Part shown: positions 1 to 11,418 of the stretch, piece by piece | Position numbering within the stretch: position 1 is the first letter of the stretch | How the letters are laid out: each line of letters begins with the position of its first letter | Notes under the pieces: model-generated | What the model was told of the DNA's origin: nothing | Database searches by the model: none | What the model saw: only the letters and a program-made list of their open reading frames with translations | Made by a program: the position numbers and the translations under genes | DNA from: Diogma glabrata | Lineage: Eukaryota > Arthropoda > Insecta > Diptera > Cylindrotomidae | Reading direction: 5' to 3' | Assembly (NCBI GenBank): GCA_963693315.1 | Contig: OY856186.1 | Coordinates: 238,827,377-238,891,376, forward strand | Length of the DNA stretch: 64,000 bases

Positions 1-442
1 AGCCATCGCCGATCTCATTTGATGATTAGAACATATTTTATACCTCGTGAAGCGCCTGTTCCTGATGAGACCGAAAACTTTTGTTCTGCCATTTTCCTCA
101 ATACGCAAGTCGACCTGCTTTTCCATATTTTTTAACACAAATTGGTGACCTCATGTTTACCATACTTTGGAATGAATATCACTTTTTCCGTTTTTGCAAC
201 GACGGGCCTATTTCGATTTCTACTCCAAAATTAAGATGTTCAATGTCCATTTTGGCTTGTTTGAGAATTATTTGAGTTAAATTTTAACAGACTTTTAATA
301 AATGTTTAAAATGCATGAGTAATACAATTAACAAATTTTTGAAACATGCTTTCATTTATTACTTTGAATATTATTGTGTGATTTCATGCGATTTTCATGA
401 GCATCTATGCAGGTGGAGTCGATTTTGATCGATTATGATCAA
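1..442. other. no gene recognised
   Basis: AT-rich DNA with short, unconvincing open frames. I see no exon-like, repeat or RNA signature here. Confidence 0.5.
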
Positions 443-940
443 TGTAGACCTACGGGTCTGACTACCCAGCGTACTCCAGTCCCTGTAATTGACATATGAG
501 TTAAAGTGAGATATCACATACCACTGGCAATGGCGGGAGATGTCATTAGCCAAGATGATATCTTAGAGTGCTGCCGGACAAACTTCAATTAGTCAAAGAC
601 AGCACTCCCAGTATTAGCTGGTTAGCGTTCCGTAGTGGTACCGTTCATTAGCTCTTCCAAGGAATCAGACCAACACGTAATTATGTTTGTGCTTTGTGCC
701 TCGACTGAGGTGGTGAGCGCTGCGTCTGGGGTGCGCTACATCAGCTGGATTATTGACAATTAGTTTTGCTTTGTTTTCTCACTACAAATTTCTCACTATA
801 TGTTTTTCACTTATTATTTTGTTAGTATTTCTTCATCTTATTATGAAATTTTGACATATGTCATATTTTATTGTATGATAGGATTTTTGCTTAGTTATAC
901 ATTTTAAAATAAAACATAAAAAATAAAATAAACCTTTTGA
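443..940 (+). repeat. dispersed SINE-like repeat, family A, copy 1
   Basis: This stretch matches three other places in the window: about 27690-28140 on the same strand, and 44540-44840 and 54715-55290 on the opposite strand. Shared landmarks are a head resembling GATCTACGGGTATGAC, the block GAGTTAACGTGAGATATCA, a middle block GGATTATTGGCAAC, and an AT-rich 3' part with TATGTCATATTTT. It has no open frame. The better-preserved copies end in the 3' tail of the LINE at 2680-5575; here the tail has decayed into A-rich sequence. It is probably a SINE or a deletion derivative of that LINE. No clear A/B box promoter is visible. Confidence 0.6.
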
Positions 941-1314
941 TATATATATATGGCAGTACAACAGAAAAGATATAAATCTGCAAGTGGTAGAGCTAATTTT
1001 CGCAATCCACTCGCCAATAAAGCGGCACATCCACGGTATTTGCAGGAACAACACAGATGAGCAAATCTCTGGAACTTTTAAATTTTGATGATAAAAATGA
1101 AAATCTCTCAATTGTGAGGCACACCCATGAAATTTTAGGTAAAGTCTCCTTATCAATTTTTAAAATGAATAAAACTTTGTTCCTCATTTTTTATTGTATG
1201 TTCCAAAAGTTATTGGGGATTTGCTGGATATTCGTATTAAATACGTATTAAATTTCACTTTGTCGTGAAAAATCGTCCCGTTGACGGTCTTGCAGTTCTA
1301 GTTAACGCTTGAAA
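941..1314. other. no gene recognised
   Basis: AT-rich spacer containing a short TA run near 950. The short open frames on both strands show no recognisable protein features. Confidence 0.5.
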
Positions 1315-2450
1315 TTTTAGTATGTATTTTGCAACACTTTCATCTCAATGCATATAAAATTTGAGACCTTCATATCACGTTTGTGAGGAGATACGATCTC
1401 TTAAAGACGTACGCGGCAAAAATCGAGATCCAACTTTTTACCGTTATTTTCCCTTACGGAGCACATAAAGAAGCATATATATTTTTGAAAGAATATGTCA
1501 AAAAATGAATATCCGTAAGATTTCAGGTCATTTGGAGTTATGTTCCAAAAGTTATAGCCAAACCTAGATTTTTAAAAAAATTTTCGCAGCATCTCTTACT
1601 TTTTGTGCTTCTATTGCGAGCCCAATAATAGGAGCACATAAAATTTCAGTACATAGATTTTTTTGATTTTGTGCGTAATTTAACGAAAAAATATTGTTTT
1701 TACGATTTAAGGAATGTTCCATGCTCAAAAAACGAAAAATAAAAAATTTTCATCAACAAAAATGTAAAGACCCAGATTTGACGCGCCACCGCTATTTTCC
1801 CTTAAGAAGCAGATCAAAAATCATATATGTTTTTTAAAAAAAAAAAGGAAACAAACAAATATTCGTAAAATTTCAAGTAATTTGGAGTTATGTTCCAAAA
1901 GTTATAGCCGAAAAATAAAAGAACTGTTAATAAGACATAAAAAATTTAAAAACTTTGGGCGTTTTTTTAACGTCTAAAAGTGTCAAATCCAGTTAACGAG
2001 ACCACCATTATCTTTATGACATTGAATTCTATGAAGAACAATAATTTTGAGTGGTTTTCTAATAAAATTGAAGATGTGCTAGTTAAAACCCTAGATTTTT
2101 AAAAAAGTTTCGCAGCATCTCCTACTTTTTGTGCTTCTATTGCGAGCTCAATATGAGAAGGACATAAAATTACAGTACATCGGTTTTTAGTTTTTGTGCG
2201 TTCTTTAACAAAAAAATATTGTTTTTACGATTTGAGGAATGTTCCAAGCGCAAAAAAAAACAAAATATAAATAAATTTGAAATCGATAAAAAGTGGGGGA
2301 CACCGACTCAAGTCGCCACCGTTATTTTCCCTTTCAAAGCACATAAAACAACATACATGTTTTTGAAAGAACATGACCAGTTCAAGATTTTTTTAAAATT
2401 TCAAGTCGTTTGGAGTGATGTTCCAAAAGTTATAGCCTGATAAAGAAACG
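1315..2450. repeat. satellite-like tandem block, about 525-bp unit
   Basis: A box of about 120 bp starts at 1441, 1789 and 2319. Each copy opens with CCGTTATTTTCCCT or a near variant and ends near GTTCCAAAAGTTATAGCC. A second box, starting with the motif AAACCTAGATTTTT and containing GCAGCATCTC and TTCTATTGCGAGC, is found at about 1560 and 2087, roughly 527 bp apart. The copies are diverged and there is no coding potential. It looks like a short, old piece of a tandem repeat family. Confidence 0.65.
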
Positions 2451-2679
2451 AAATTTCGAAAAAGACACCTCAATTTTAGCGTTTTTGCTACATTTTTCGC
2501 TTTTATGTCCTCTAGTTTTTTAAAATAATATTTTTTACACTTAAACTTTTATTTGTCACCTACATTAACATGCAATAAGCAAATATAATATTTAAGATTG
2601 AGGAAAAATGAGTGACTATATAAAAATTTTGACAGGACACAAAATTTAAAAGTTCCAGAGATTTACTCATACACGAATC

Positions 2680-5575
2680 AATAAAAAAATTTAAAATACA
2701 TGCTCAAGACATCTGCAGATTGAACGCTAACCATGACCACGTGCAACATCATCTTGAGTACGACAAACCGAACATTCTATTCCTTACAGAAACAAAAGTT
2801 TCTGAAAATTTCTTTTTATAGATTCTCTCAAACTCCATTAGAGCGTATGCGCATTCATTCATGAGAGTGTTGCGCATACACGCTTTCCAAATTTTGAGCT
2901 ACACGGTGACAGCTTCAATACAATGGTTTTAAAGATTTGTCTTCCAGAAATGACTTTTTTTACAATAGCTTTATACCGGTCCCCCAACCAACGTAACCCA
3001 AACTTTTTCAATATTCTGACAAAAACTGTGGACGAGATTAGAGCAAAGTCCCCTAACTGTGAAGTTATCGTTACCGGTGACTTTAACGTCCACAACAAAT
3101 CATGGATAGAATTCTCCAAATCGACCGACGATGTTGACAATAGTGGAAAACTGGCAGAAATGTTTGCCGCGTCTCAGGGCCTATTCCAAATTGTTAAAAA
3201 CTCGCCTTTAGTTTCGATAATTTAGACTCGATAATAGTTTTCTTTTAATCTCTATCTTACCACAATGCCAGATATTACGAGTGTCGATGTCGCGAAAGGT
3301 AGTATTGGAAATTCTGATCATCTTTTAATTTCATCAGTTTTCAAAACTGATTTACTTAAAACTACACCTTCCAAACTCAGTAAAAGAATTTTAACAACTC
3401 ATAAATAGATAAGAGTGGTCTTCAAAATTTTTCCATGGTTTCCCTTTCGACCGTCATTATTTTTACACTGACAATGTAAATGTTTCTGCTCATAACTTTA
3501 CAGAAACCATCCAATTTGCTATCAATAAATTTGTCCCTTTTTCCATAGTAAAACCCAAACAATAATACTTGTATTCAAAAGCTGCCAAAATGGCACTTAG
3601 AAACAAACGTAGATCATTTAATATTTGGATTCATAACAAAACTCCCGCTAATCGATCCCAATATCTAAAAGCCAACAAAATATCTAACCAAATTATCTCA
3701 AACAAAAAGTTTGAAATTGACAGAACAAAAGCCTCAAAACTCACGTCTTTTTTTTCTGACAAGAGTTTCTACAGTGCCATTAATTGATGGTGATTTAATT
3801 TTCAATGATCCCGCAAGAAAAGCTAACTTGTTCGATGAACGCTTTGCTCTGAACTCCACTATTTTGGAAACTCTTAAAGAAATACCCCAAATCCAATCTT
3901 CAGGACTTAAAATGAATGAACTTCACTTCAAACCCAAAATATTCACTCAACCTTTAAAAGGGTTAAACATCAACAAAGCCTCAGGAATGGAAAATATTCC
4001 ACCTATTATTTTAAAAACCTTTTCCAAAGAACTTGAACCAACTTCAGCTAAAATAATCTATCAATCCTACAAATCTTGTATATTTCCCTCGTGCTGGAAG
4101 TTGGCAAATGTCCAAAAAGGGATCGAAATCCGATATCTCAAATTATAGGCCAATAACTTTACTATCGGTCCTATCCAAAGTCTACGAGCATTATATTAAT
4201 ACAAATTTAAAAAATTTCTGGAAGTAAATTATTTGATATCCAACAGCCAATACGGGTTTAAAAACCAAAGATCAACTACCGATCTATTAAACTATGTAGC
4301 GCGTTGTTGGAACAGCATACTTGATAAAGGTGGTGAAACATACGTAATCGCTTGAGACATCTCCAAGGCATTCGATCGAGTCTGGTATGCCAACTTAATC
4401 AACAAGCTCGTTGCGTATGGTTTTCATCCCAATGTTGTGAAGCTGATTCTAAATTTTCTATTCAACCGATACATTTCGGTCTCCCTAGACGGATTTTCTT
4501 TTGAGTCTGAACTAATTAACGCTGGTGTACTTCAAACCACAGTATTGTCCCCAACCCTATTTTGATTTATATCAACGAATTATTGAAAATCACCAGAAAC
4601 TCAATAAACAGTTTTGCAGATGATAGTACTCTGCACAAGTCGTTCGAGCCCCTTCCTTCACAAGGAAAAATGCACGAACGAATTATTCCCGCCCAGAGAG
4701 ACGCTGCCATAAACACGAATAATGACCTAAAAATTATCGCCGATTGGGGTGACCAAAACTTGGTCAATTTCAGCTCTATACCAAAACACAGCTGTTGATT
4801 GTTTCCAGATCAAAGACCGAGTTCCCCAAAGATATTTTATTCAGTATGTGTGATGAACCAATCGGTGAATGTAAAAACATTCGTTTATTAGGTGTCACAG
4901 TTTCAAATGACCTACTCTGGAACGATCATGTAATGGCGATCGCAAAAAGCGCGTCCAAAAACTCGGCTTCTAAATAGATGCAAACAATTTTTCACTACAT
5001 ACCAATGTTTATAAGTCCTATACTCGTCGCTGTATGGAGTACTGTTGTCAAGTTTGGGCTGCTGCTTCTGTTTCCATCTTGGCCCTCCTGAACTCTGTTC
5101 AAAAGCGGGCTATACGAGTTGTGGGTGATCGAGCTTTGACATCAAAACTTGATTCCCTACAACATCGTCGCACTTTTGCTGACCTCGTTGTTTTTTACAA
5201 ATATCGTCATTACCAGTTCTCAGATGAAATCAGTGGCATCATGCCTCAAATTTATTCTTACCCCGTTCCACTCGGCAATCGGCTTCCGCAACCAGTGAAA
5301 TGGTCGAGATCCCGCGCTGTCATACTGGCAGATCGCAGAAAGATCTTTGTCCAAACTGCGAACAAATGGAATAGTTTGCCGGAATCCATAGTCTAAGGTG
5401 GTTTCAACCCGCAAAGGTTTAAAAAAAAGCGTTCATCAACAACTTAGTACGCCAGTTTTTGTGGAACCTAGGTCTGGACCTATGTCTTAAAAGGTATTTA
5501 TGTGTTGTTGTGACACATATTCTAAACCCTATAACACAACACTTTTTATTTTAAAAAAGAAAAATACAACATATT
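2680..5575 (+). mobile_element. non-LTR retrotransposon (LINE), APE type, copy 1
   Basis: A decayed jockey/CR1-like element. It carries in order pieces of an apurinic-type endonuclease, a reverse transcriptase and the usual cysteine-rich C-terminus, followed by a 3' UTR of about 170 bp that ends in an A-rich stretch. The same family recurs at 24245-26051 (minus) and as an 88-bp scrap at 32323. The 3' UTR is shared with the family A repeats. The 5' boundary is uncertain because no ORF1 is visible upstream. Confidence 0.85.
2690..5396 (+). pseudogene. LINE ORF2 relic: endonuclease and reverse transcriptase
   Basis: The protein is recognisable through many stops and frame changes. Endonuclease pieces lie at 2690-2819 (ends FLTETKVSENFF), 2923-3225 (YRSPNQ, then GDFNVHNKSW) and about 3262-3345, with the SDH motif of the catalytic core. 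A linker sits at 3569-3787. The reverse transcriptase is at 3711-4148 (NINKASGMENIPP), about 4190-4560 (ISKAFDRVW, YGF) and 4562-4798, with the catalytic FADDSTL motif. The C-terminal part is at 4795-4977 and 5034-5396 (CMEYCCQVW, LDSLQHRRTFADL). In an active element this protein nicks DNA and copies the element RNA onto the target. Here it cannot be functional. Compared with copy 2 it also has a small deletion near 3785. Confidence 0.85.
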
Positions 5576-5629
5576 TTGTAAACAAACGGTTTTTATAAAA
5601 AAAATAATTATAACTTGATTTTGCTTTTC

Positions 5630-6010
5630 ACTCCGGTCTGAAAGACATACTATTGTAATTTCGAGCCAAAAGTGAAAATCTTACCTCCACATCTTATGGC
5701 ATTTCTCGACGTTTTAGGTCATAACGATTCTAAAAAAGCAAAACATAGCTGTTTGGCTCTCACAACCTACGGAAACAAGAAAACTGCTGGAGCGACTTCA
5801 AAACTTTTTCTAAAAACAGGTTATGTTAATGGCAAGAGCCGAAAGAACGATGGGTTCGATAAGTGCACTGGAAGTGTGTCAAAAAGAGCAAATTTTTCAT
5901 ATTTTTGGCTTAAAACGGCTTAAAACTTAAAGTGATATGAGTAGTAACTTTGAATCTTGATGATCGGCATCTGTATGTGAGACCAGGACCTTGATTATTG
6001 TGTTATAAGT
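5630..6010 (+). repeat. dispersed repeat B, copy 1
   Basis: This aligns by eye with 6585-6990 in the same orientation. Both have TTTCGAGCCAAAAGTGAAA or a close variant, GACGTTTTAGG, a block with AACGATG, GTGTGTCAAAAA, and GTATGTGAGACCA. The copies differ by many substitutions and small indels. An open frame at 5672-5923 is not conserved in the other copy, so it is not a gene. Confidence 0.6.
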
Positions 6011-6584
6011 ATGTAAAAAAAATCGTTAAGTGTGTCAAAAGAATGATTTTTATATATTTTGTTTTCCAATTTATTTAAGAAACGTATTGTGGAAAATATT
6101 TTTGACTAGAAAGATATAAAACATAAGAATGACATTAAATGTAATTGAACATTAGATTTGACATGAAGTATGTCAAAACAATCGTTAAGTGTATCAAACA
6201 AAATGATTTTCATTTATTTGTTAATCAATTTTTTTGGAAAACATAAAATTAATTATTTGTATGACATGAAATGTAATTGGACATAAAGTTGGACATGGAA
6301 TATGGTTCTATCCAGATTCAACTCCTCCCAATTTTGAGGAGTAGTTGGAAAACATCAAGTTGTTGCAGATTAATTGTCGTTTTTTAACTAAAATTATAAT
6401 TATTAGGGAGAAGCTTCTTTAGTAATTTGTAATAAACGGAATGCTGTTTATTCATGGGATTACAAAAAAATATAATTTTTGAATTCTCAAGTGGTCTCTG
6501 GCCCAGGAAAATCTCTATGTATGTTTTTAAATCAATTGGTCATTACAACAACAGAATAATAACTTCAAAAAAGTGAAATAACGT
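6011..6584. other. AT-rich spacer with partial repeat B tails
   Basis: Short versions of the motif ATCGTTAAGTGT(G/A)TCAAA followed by AATGATTTT occur near 6025 and 6180, and again near 6990 after repeat B copy 2. They suggest several overlapping, decayed copies. No gene seen. Confidence 0.45.
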
Positions 6585-6990
6585 ATTACTTCGGTTTTGA
6601 AAAACCAAAGTATTGAATTCTCGAGCCAAAAGTGAAATTCGTACCCCTACTTTTTTTGGCATTCTTTGACGTTTTAGGGCCTACTGATTCTAAAAAGCAA
6701 TAAAAAATGTATGTCTGTCTACCGGTCTTCACAACCGACAAAATTTCGAAAACCGCTGGTGGAATTTCAAATTTTTTTTCTAAAAATAGGTATACTCCTG
6801 GGAAGAAAGGACGATGTGTTCGATAACTGTACCGTAAGTGTGTCAAAAAAATGTCAAAACAAGGAAATTTGCATAATTTTTGCTTAAGAAACGTTAATTT
6901 TAAGTAATCATGAGTAGTAACCTTAATTATAAAGATGTCTTGACAGTCGGGATTGGTATGTGAGACCAAAAACTAGATTATTGCATTAGA
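6585..6990 (+). repeat. dispersed repeat B, copy 2
   Basis: Diverged direct copy of 5630-6010. It contains a short near-palindrome at its left end (TTCGGTTTTGAAAAACCAAAG). The minus-strand open frame across it is a by-product of A/T composition. Confidence 0.6.
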
Positions 6991-7640
6991 ATTTTGTCAA
7001 AAAATTATTGCAACGTGAATCAAAAGAATGATTTTCATTTATTTTTTATCCCCATTTTTGTGAAGAAAAAATAAAATTAATAATTTGTATGACATTATAT
7101 GTGATGAACATGAAATTGGACATGGAAATTTTAGATTTCATTATAATTTTTGAAATTATGAAAAAAATTTTTGATTTTTAATTTTGTTATAATTTTCGCA
7201 ATATTTTTAGATATTTAGAATTTTGAAAAAAGTTTGTTTTTTTGGCTTTGCTATAGTTTTAGAATTTTGAAGAAATTTACTTCGGTCTGAATTTGAATTT
7301 TAGGAATATTTTTAAAATTTTGAAAAAGTTTAAATTTTTTATTTCATTATAAGTTTTGAAATTTTGAAAAAAGTTTGTTATTTTGATTTTGTTATAATTT
7401 TTGAAATATTTTTAGAATTTTGAAAAAATTTTCAATTTCTGATTTTTTTATAATTTTGGCAATAATTTAAAATTTTTTGAATAAATTAAAATTTTTGATT
7501 TTGTAATAATTTCTGGAATATTTTTAGAATTTTGAAAAAAAGTTAAAATTTTTAATTTTATTATGATGTTTGGAATATTTTTGGTTTTCTGAAACAAATC
7601 TGAATTTTTTATTTTGTAATATTTCTCGAAACACTAAATG
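6991..7640. repeat. degenerate A/T minisatellite-like tract
   Basis: A loose repetition of ATTTTTAGAATTTTGAAAAAA and GATTTTGTTATAATTTT, spaced by very roughly 65-70 bp, runs from about 7130 to 7640. The units are too diverged to fix an exact period by eye. No coding content. Confidence 0.5.
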
Positions 7641-8847
7641 GAGAGGTTTTTGAGTAGTTTGCTGAGTGTATCATCTTTTCACTAAATAATGTTACATTAT
7701 GATCTTGTATAATTTTCCGGCAACGTATTGATGTTACGTATATACATCGCTGACCAAAACTAAAAACAATGTCCTCATAAAATTTTTTTGCAAAAAACTA
7801 TATCAAAATCCTTAAGCCAGACCGTAGTCTTGATATCTCAGAGCCTTGAGATTTCAGCCCCTTCATATTTTTATGCTTATATTCCAAATAGTATAAATAG
7901 TGATCACAAATTCTTATCGTTTCTATCATTTCGAACAACTAAGTTAACGAATTTATCTTCTATTGGACTTTTGTTGTTCATACGGAATCACTTGTGAGGG
8001 AGAATTTGTAATAATTTTTCATTAAATATAATTTTTTAAATTATTTGGAGCTAGTTTTATGAAACGTGTAGGTACGTAAATACAGGAGACTAAGTAAAAT
8101 TTGTTTTAAATTTGTTTTACGAAGCAGTTATTCATAAAGAAATATCTGTCGACTAAGGTGAATTACCGATTCTACGCAGTCCATATATTTCTTATCGCTC
8201 GTTATATTCATGCGAAATAATAATTTCAGTGGTTCTTTTTCTTTCATTTTTTTGTTGTCTTTTGTTGAGTGTCTGCCGATTTATACTGGGACGAGTATAC
8301 ATATTGTGAAGATTCGTGATTGAAATATTAAAAGGCCTTTGAATCATTAAAAGAAAACTATATAATTTAAATTAAAAAGAAAGGATTGAATAGTAAATAT
8401 GGTCGTAATTGTAACCATTGTCTTTGTGACATGAAGGACGGTCTATTGTATTTTGCGTTTGATCACGGATACAAGCTAGTTAAATCGGTAAAACAAATTA
8501 AATTTCTACTCAACGGTAAATTTTTCTAAATAGAATCTATGATTATCTGTGATTTTCCTTATTAGGAAAAGAATTTCTGGTATTTGTTTCGTATTGTTTG
8601 TGTTTTTTTAAAATGGTTCTAATGTTTTTTAATCAAAATGATAACAATTCCGCGTGTTTTAATTTTTATATGTTTAAAGGTACTTTAGTTTATAGTGTTG
8701 TACGCTATAATCGTAAAATTGTAAAAATGAATATAATATTTAATTAAAATAAAGCTATTGATTTTAATCGTTGATGGCTCGGGTTATCATTCGTGTTTTT
8801 GACGTAGTGTATTTTTTTAAATATATCCTATTGAATGACATGAAATT
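7641..8847. other. no gene recognised
   Basis: AT-rich DNA of ordinary complexity. I see no conserved protein, RNA or repeat signature. Confidence 0.45.
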
Positions 8848-9018
8848 GGATTAAAATGCAATATTTAAAAATATACTTTTTACTGTTTATTTTTAAATTT
8901 ATTTATAATAATAAAACTTCCTTATAGTAACAATTTGATTTTTATTTTTTTATTTTAAAGAATATCGATTTCGACTTACGTCATCCTCAGTTCTTAAATT
9001 ATTATTACAATTTGCCTT
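8848..9018 (+). repeat. dispersed repeat C, copy 1
   Basis: A closely related copy lies at 61311-61482 in the same orientation. Both share TTAAAATGCAATATTTAAAAA, CTTTTTACTGTTTATTTTTAA, TTATAGTAACAATTTGA and AGAATATCGATTTCGA. They end in a well-conserved ACGTCATCCTCAGTTCTTAA. The element type is unknown. Confidence 0.65.
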
Positions 9019-10729
9019 TTTATTACCTGTGACGACTGCAGTAAATAATAACACATATATGAAATTGGAAATGAACTGATACAGTTTTGATGATGAAAAA
9101 AATCGACAATAAATGTAAAACAGTAAAATAGGGCAACAAATATTGTATCTGCCTAATATGTTCAATTATCATTAATTTAACAACGATAATAACCTGTTCA
9201 GGTGCAACAATTCATTGATTTCATTATTGTTCACATTCAGCAAAAGCCGGAACTGTTAGCGCGACTTTTGATTATTGTTTTGTATTATTATTCATATTCA
9301 ACCTTGGTTTCTCTGAATTTTAGGGTCGTTAGAGTTTCTATTCTCTGCTCATTTGAACTCGCCTTCTTATGAAACTTTTGCGTGCAGTTCAGCATTCGTA
9401 CTCGGCTGAGACAAGGTATATTCGAATACACAGATTGAAGCTAGTCGGCAATTAAAAAGATCTCAAGGCAAGCAATTCCTCTAAAGCTCCTGATAGTGAT
9501 TCTACTATCAGGAATGCACAGTTTATTTTGAAACAATATAAAGTGTTTTTCCATAATTTTTAAAACAATATTTTATTTAGAATTTAGAATTTGAACATTT
9601 ATAATTCCATTGGAACGCAGTCTAAATAACTTATCTGAAAACAGAAAACTACCATTAATCATTCCTAAAGTAATATCTTAAGCATGTCGAAGCATCAACT
9701 GTGGTTACATTAAGTAACGTTAAGCAAACCTACGTGTTGTGTTCTTGCATAAATCCATTATTGTACAAAATCCAATTCTGTTTTTATATTTATAAGTATG
9801 AATAACTCTTCAACTATTTCTGCATATACATTTTTACTAACACTTCTCATTAAAACGACTATTGTGATCCACTTATCTTAAAACAAAAAAAAATATACGT
9901 TTTTTTTTTGTTTTCATGTGCATGAACCAATGATTATTTTATGTTCAAGTCCCTCAAACGAACTCTTACTCTCCAAACATTTTCGTCTGGATTCTTTTAA
10001 TATTTTATATTATTTTTTCTTTGACAATTTTCTAATTCATTGCAAACACAAAATACAAGGGTTGAAAAAGAAAAATAGCAAGAGCAAAAGGAATGGTTTC
10101 AGCTCTGTAACTACTGTACTGTTTGACGAGCTAAGGAGAGTTTCAAAAAGGATATGATGGATTGACGACATCAAGACAAAAACAAAATTACAACGTAGCA
10201 CCATAAATTTGTTTAGTAGGTGGATGAAGATACATAACGGTTACACAAGGGAAGTATCAAAAATAGGCAAATTTTATTTGTAATATACATATAGTAGTGC
10301 AATCTGCATAGAGGAACTTATCATCCCTCAGCCATAATAACGAGTATACATATTTTCTGATTCATTGCCTTATCCTTTCGTTGAAACAATGTAAAGATGT
10401 TTTGTTTTTTGTTTTGGATAAAAATAATATAAAAACTAAAAGGATTTGTTACATGTTCCTTCTTGTTATTATTATTATTTTTAAATTTTTTTCTTGGCAA
10501 GACAAAAGAAAATTTTTCCGTTTTTTAGAAAATGTATTTTCTTTTTATTTTATTTATCTTTTTCATGCAATCCTTTATTAACAAAAGACGAAAACAAAGA
10601 AGAAATGTCTCGAGTATCCTTCTTTTGTGAATATGCAGACACTTAGAGATTTGTTTTTGTTGTGATTTCGCTGTTTGGAAATTTATGCTTGTTGCATGAC
10701 GATGATGACGATTATTATTGTCATTATAT
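9019..10729. other. no gene recognised; one perfect small hairpin
   Basis: Mostly AT-rich. The part from about 9190 to 9520 has higher sequence complexity and a perfect 10-bp stem with a 6-base loop at 9488-9513 (TCCTGATAGT, gattct, ACTATCAGGA). It could be host regulatory or 5' leader DNA, but nothing proves it. Confidence 0.4.
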
Positions 10730-11407
10730 TGTAACGACTCTTCGTTGGTTCTTTTAGATTATTGAACAAACACGACAGTAAAAAGACAGATCTTTAGTTA
10801 ACAAAATCCCAAACTTTATTTATCAACCAAATTACAGCAGCTTCCGTTTTTCCTTACAATAAATTCCAGGGTCTCCAATTTATGTACAATAAACTTCGCC
10901 GCTTTTCCACAATTTGAATCAATAATATTCGGAATCGTAAAATCTGTATTTACTATTCCCAAAGTTCAGATTCTTTCACTACTAGTACCCAGGCTCAGAT
11001 ACCACCGATTATTCCTTAAACTTGCGAATATTTGTAAAACACTTTTAATTGCAAAATTAAAACTGACTATCTGATATTTTTGTTTGCCTATTTATATCGA
11101 AAAATAAATAAATCGAAACTTCTATAATCCACTAGAAATCAATACTACGTAGTCCGTACATCTGAAATAGGCCACACCTGTTTTCATTTATACTTGCATT
11201 TGTATTAGCGAACTCAAATTTAATTTATGCAAAATGTATTAGGTAACTCCTTTTAATTCATTAATGTAAACATTTGTATAACAAATTTAATTTACATCAA
11301 TTTATGCAATAAAATTTGCAATACAAGTAAAAGATTGAAAAAGGAGTTAACTTTTAATTAATGAATGAGTAAATAAAATTAACCCATTCTGGACGAAGTT
11401 TATTACA
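10730..11407 (-). repeat. 3' LTR of the gypsy element
   Basis: It begins TGTAACGACTC and ends TTTATTACA as written on the plus strand, and is identical to 16426-17103. Read on the minus strand it contains AATAAA polyadenylation-like signals (plus-strand TTTATT near 10816). It also holds an internal inverted repeat around AACTCCTTTTAATTCATTAATG and AAAAGGAGTTAACTTTTAAT. Confidence 0.97.
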
Positions 11408-11416
11408 TTGCCCTCC
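11408..11416 (-). promoter_or_regulatory. polypurine tract of the gypsy element
   Basis: On the minus strand the sequence directly before the 3' LTR reads GGAGGGCAA, purine-rich as expected for the plus-strand DNA primer. It lies immediately after the pol stop codon. Confidence 0.75.
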
Positions 11417-11418
11417 AT

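Noticed and set aside
5672..5923. A small gene in repeat B
   Set aside because: The frame is not kept in the second copy at 6585-6990.
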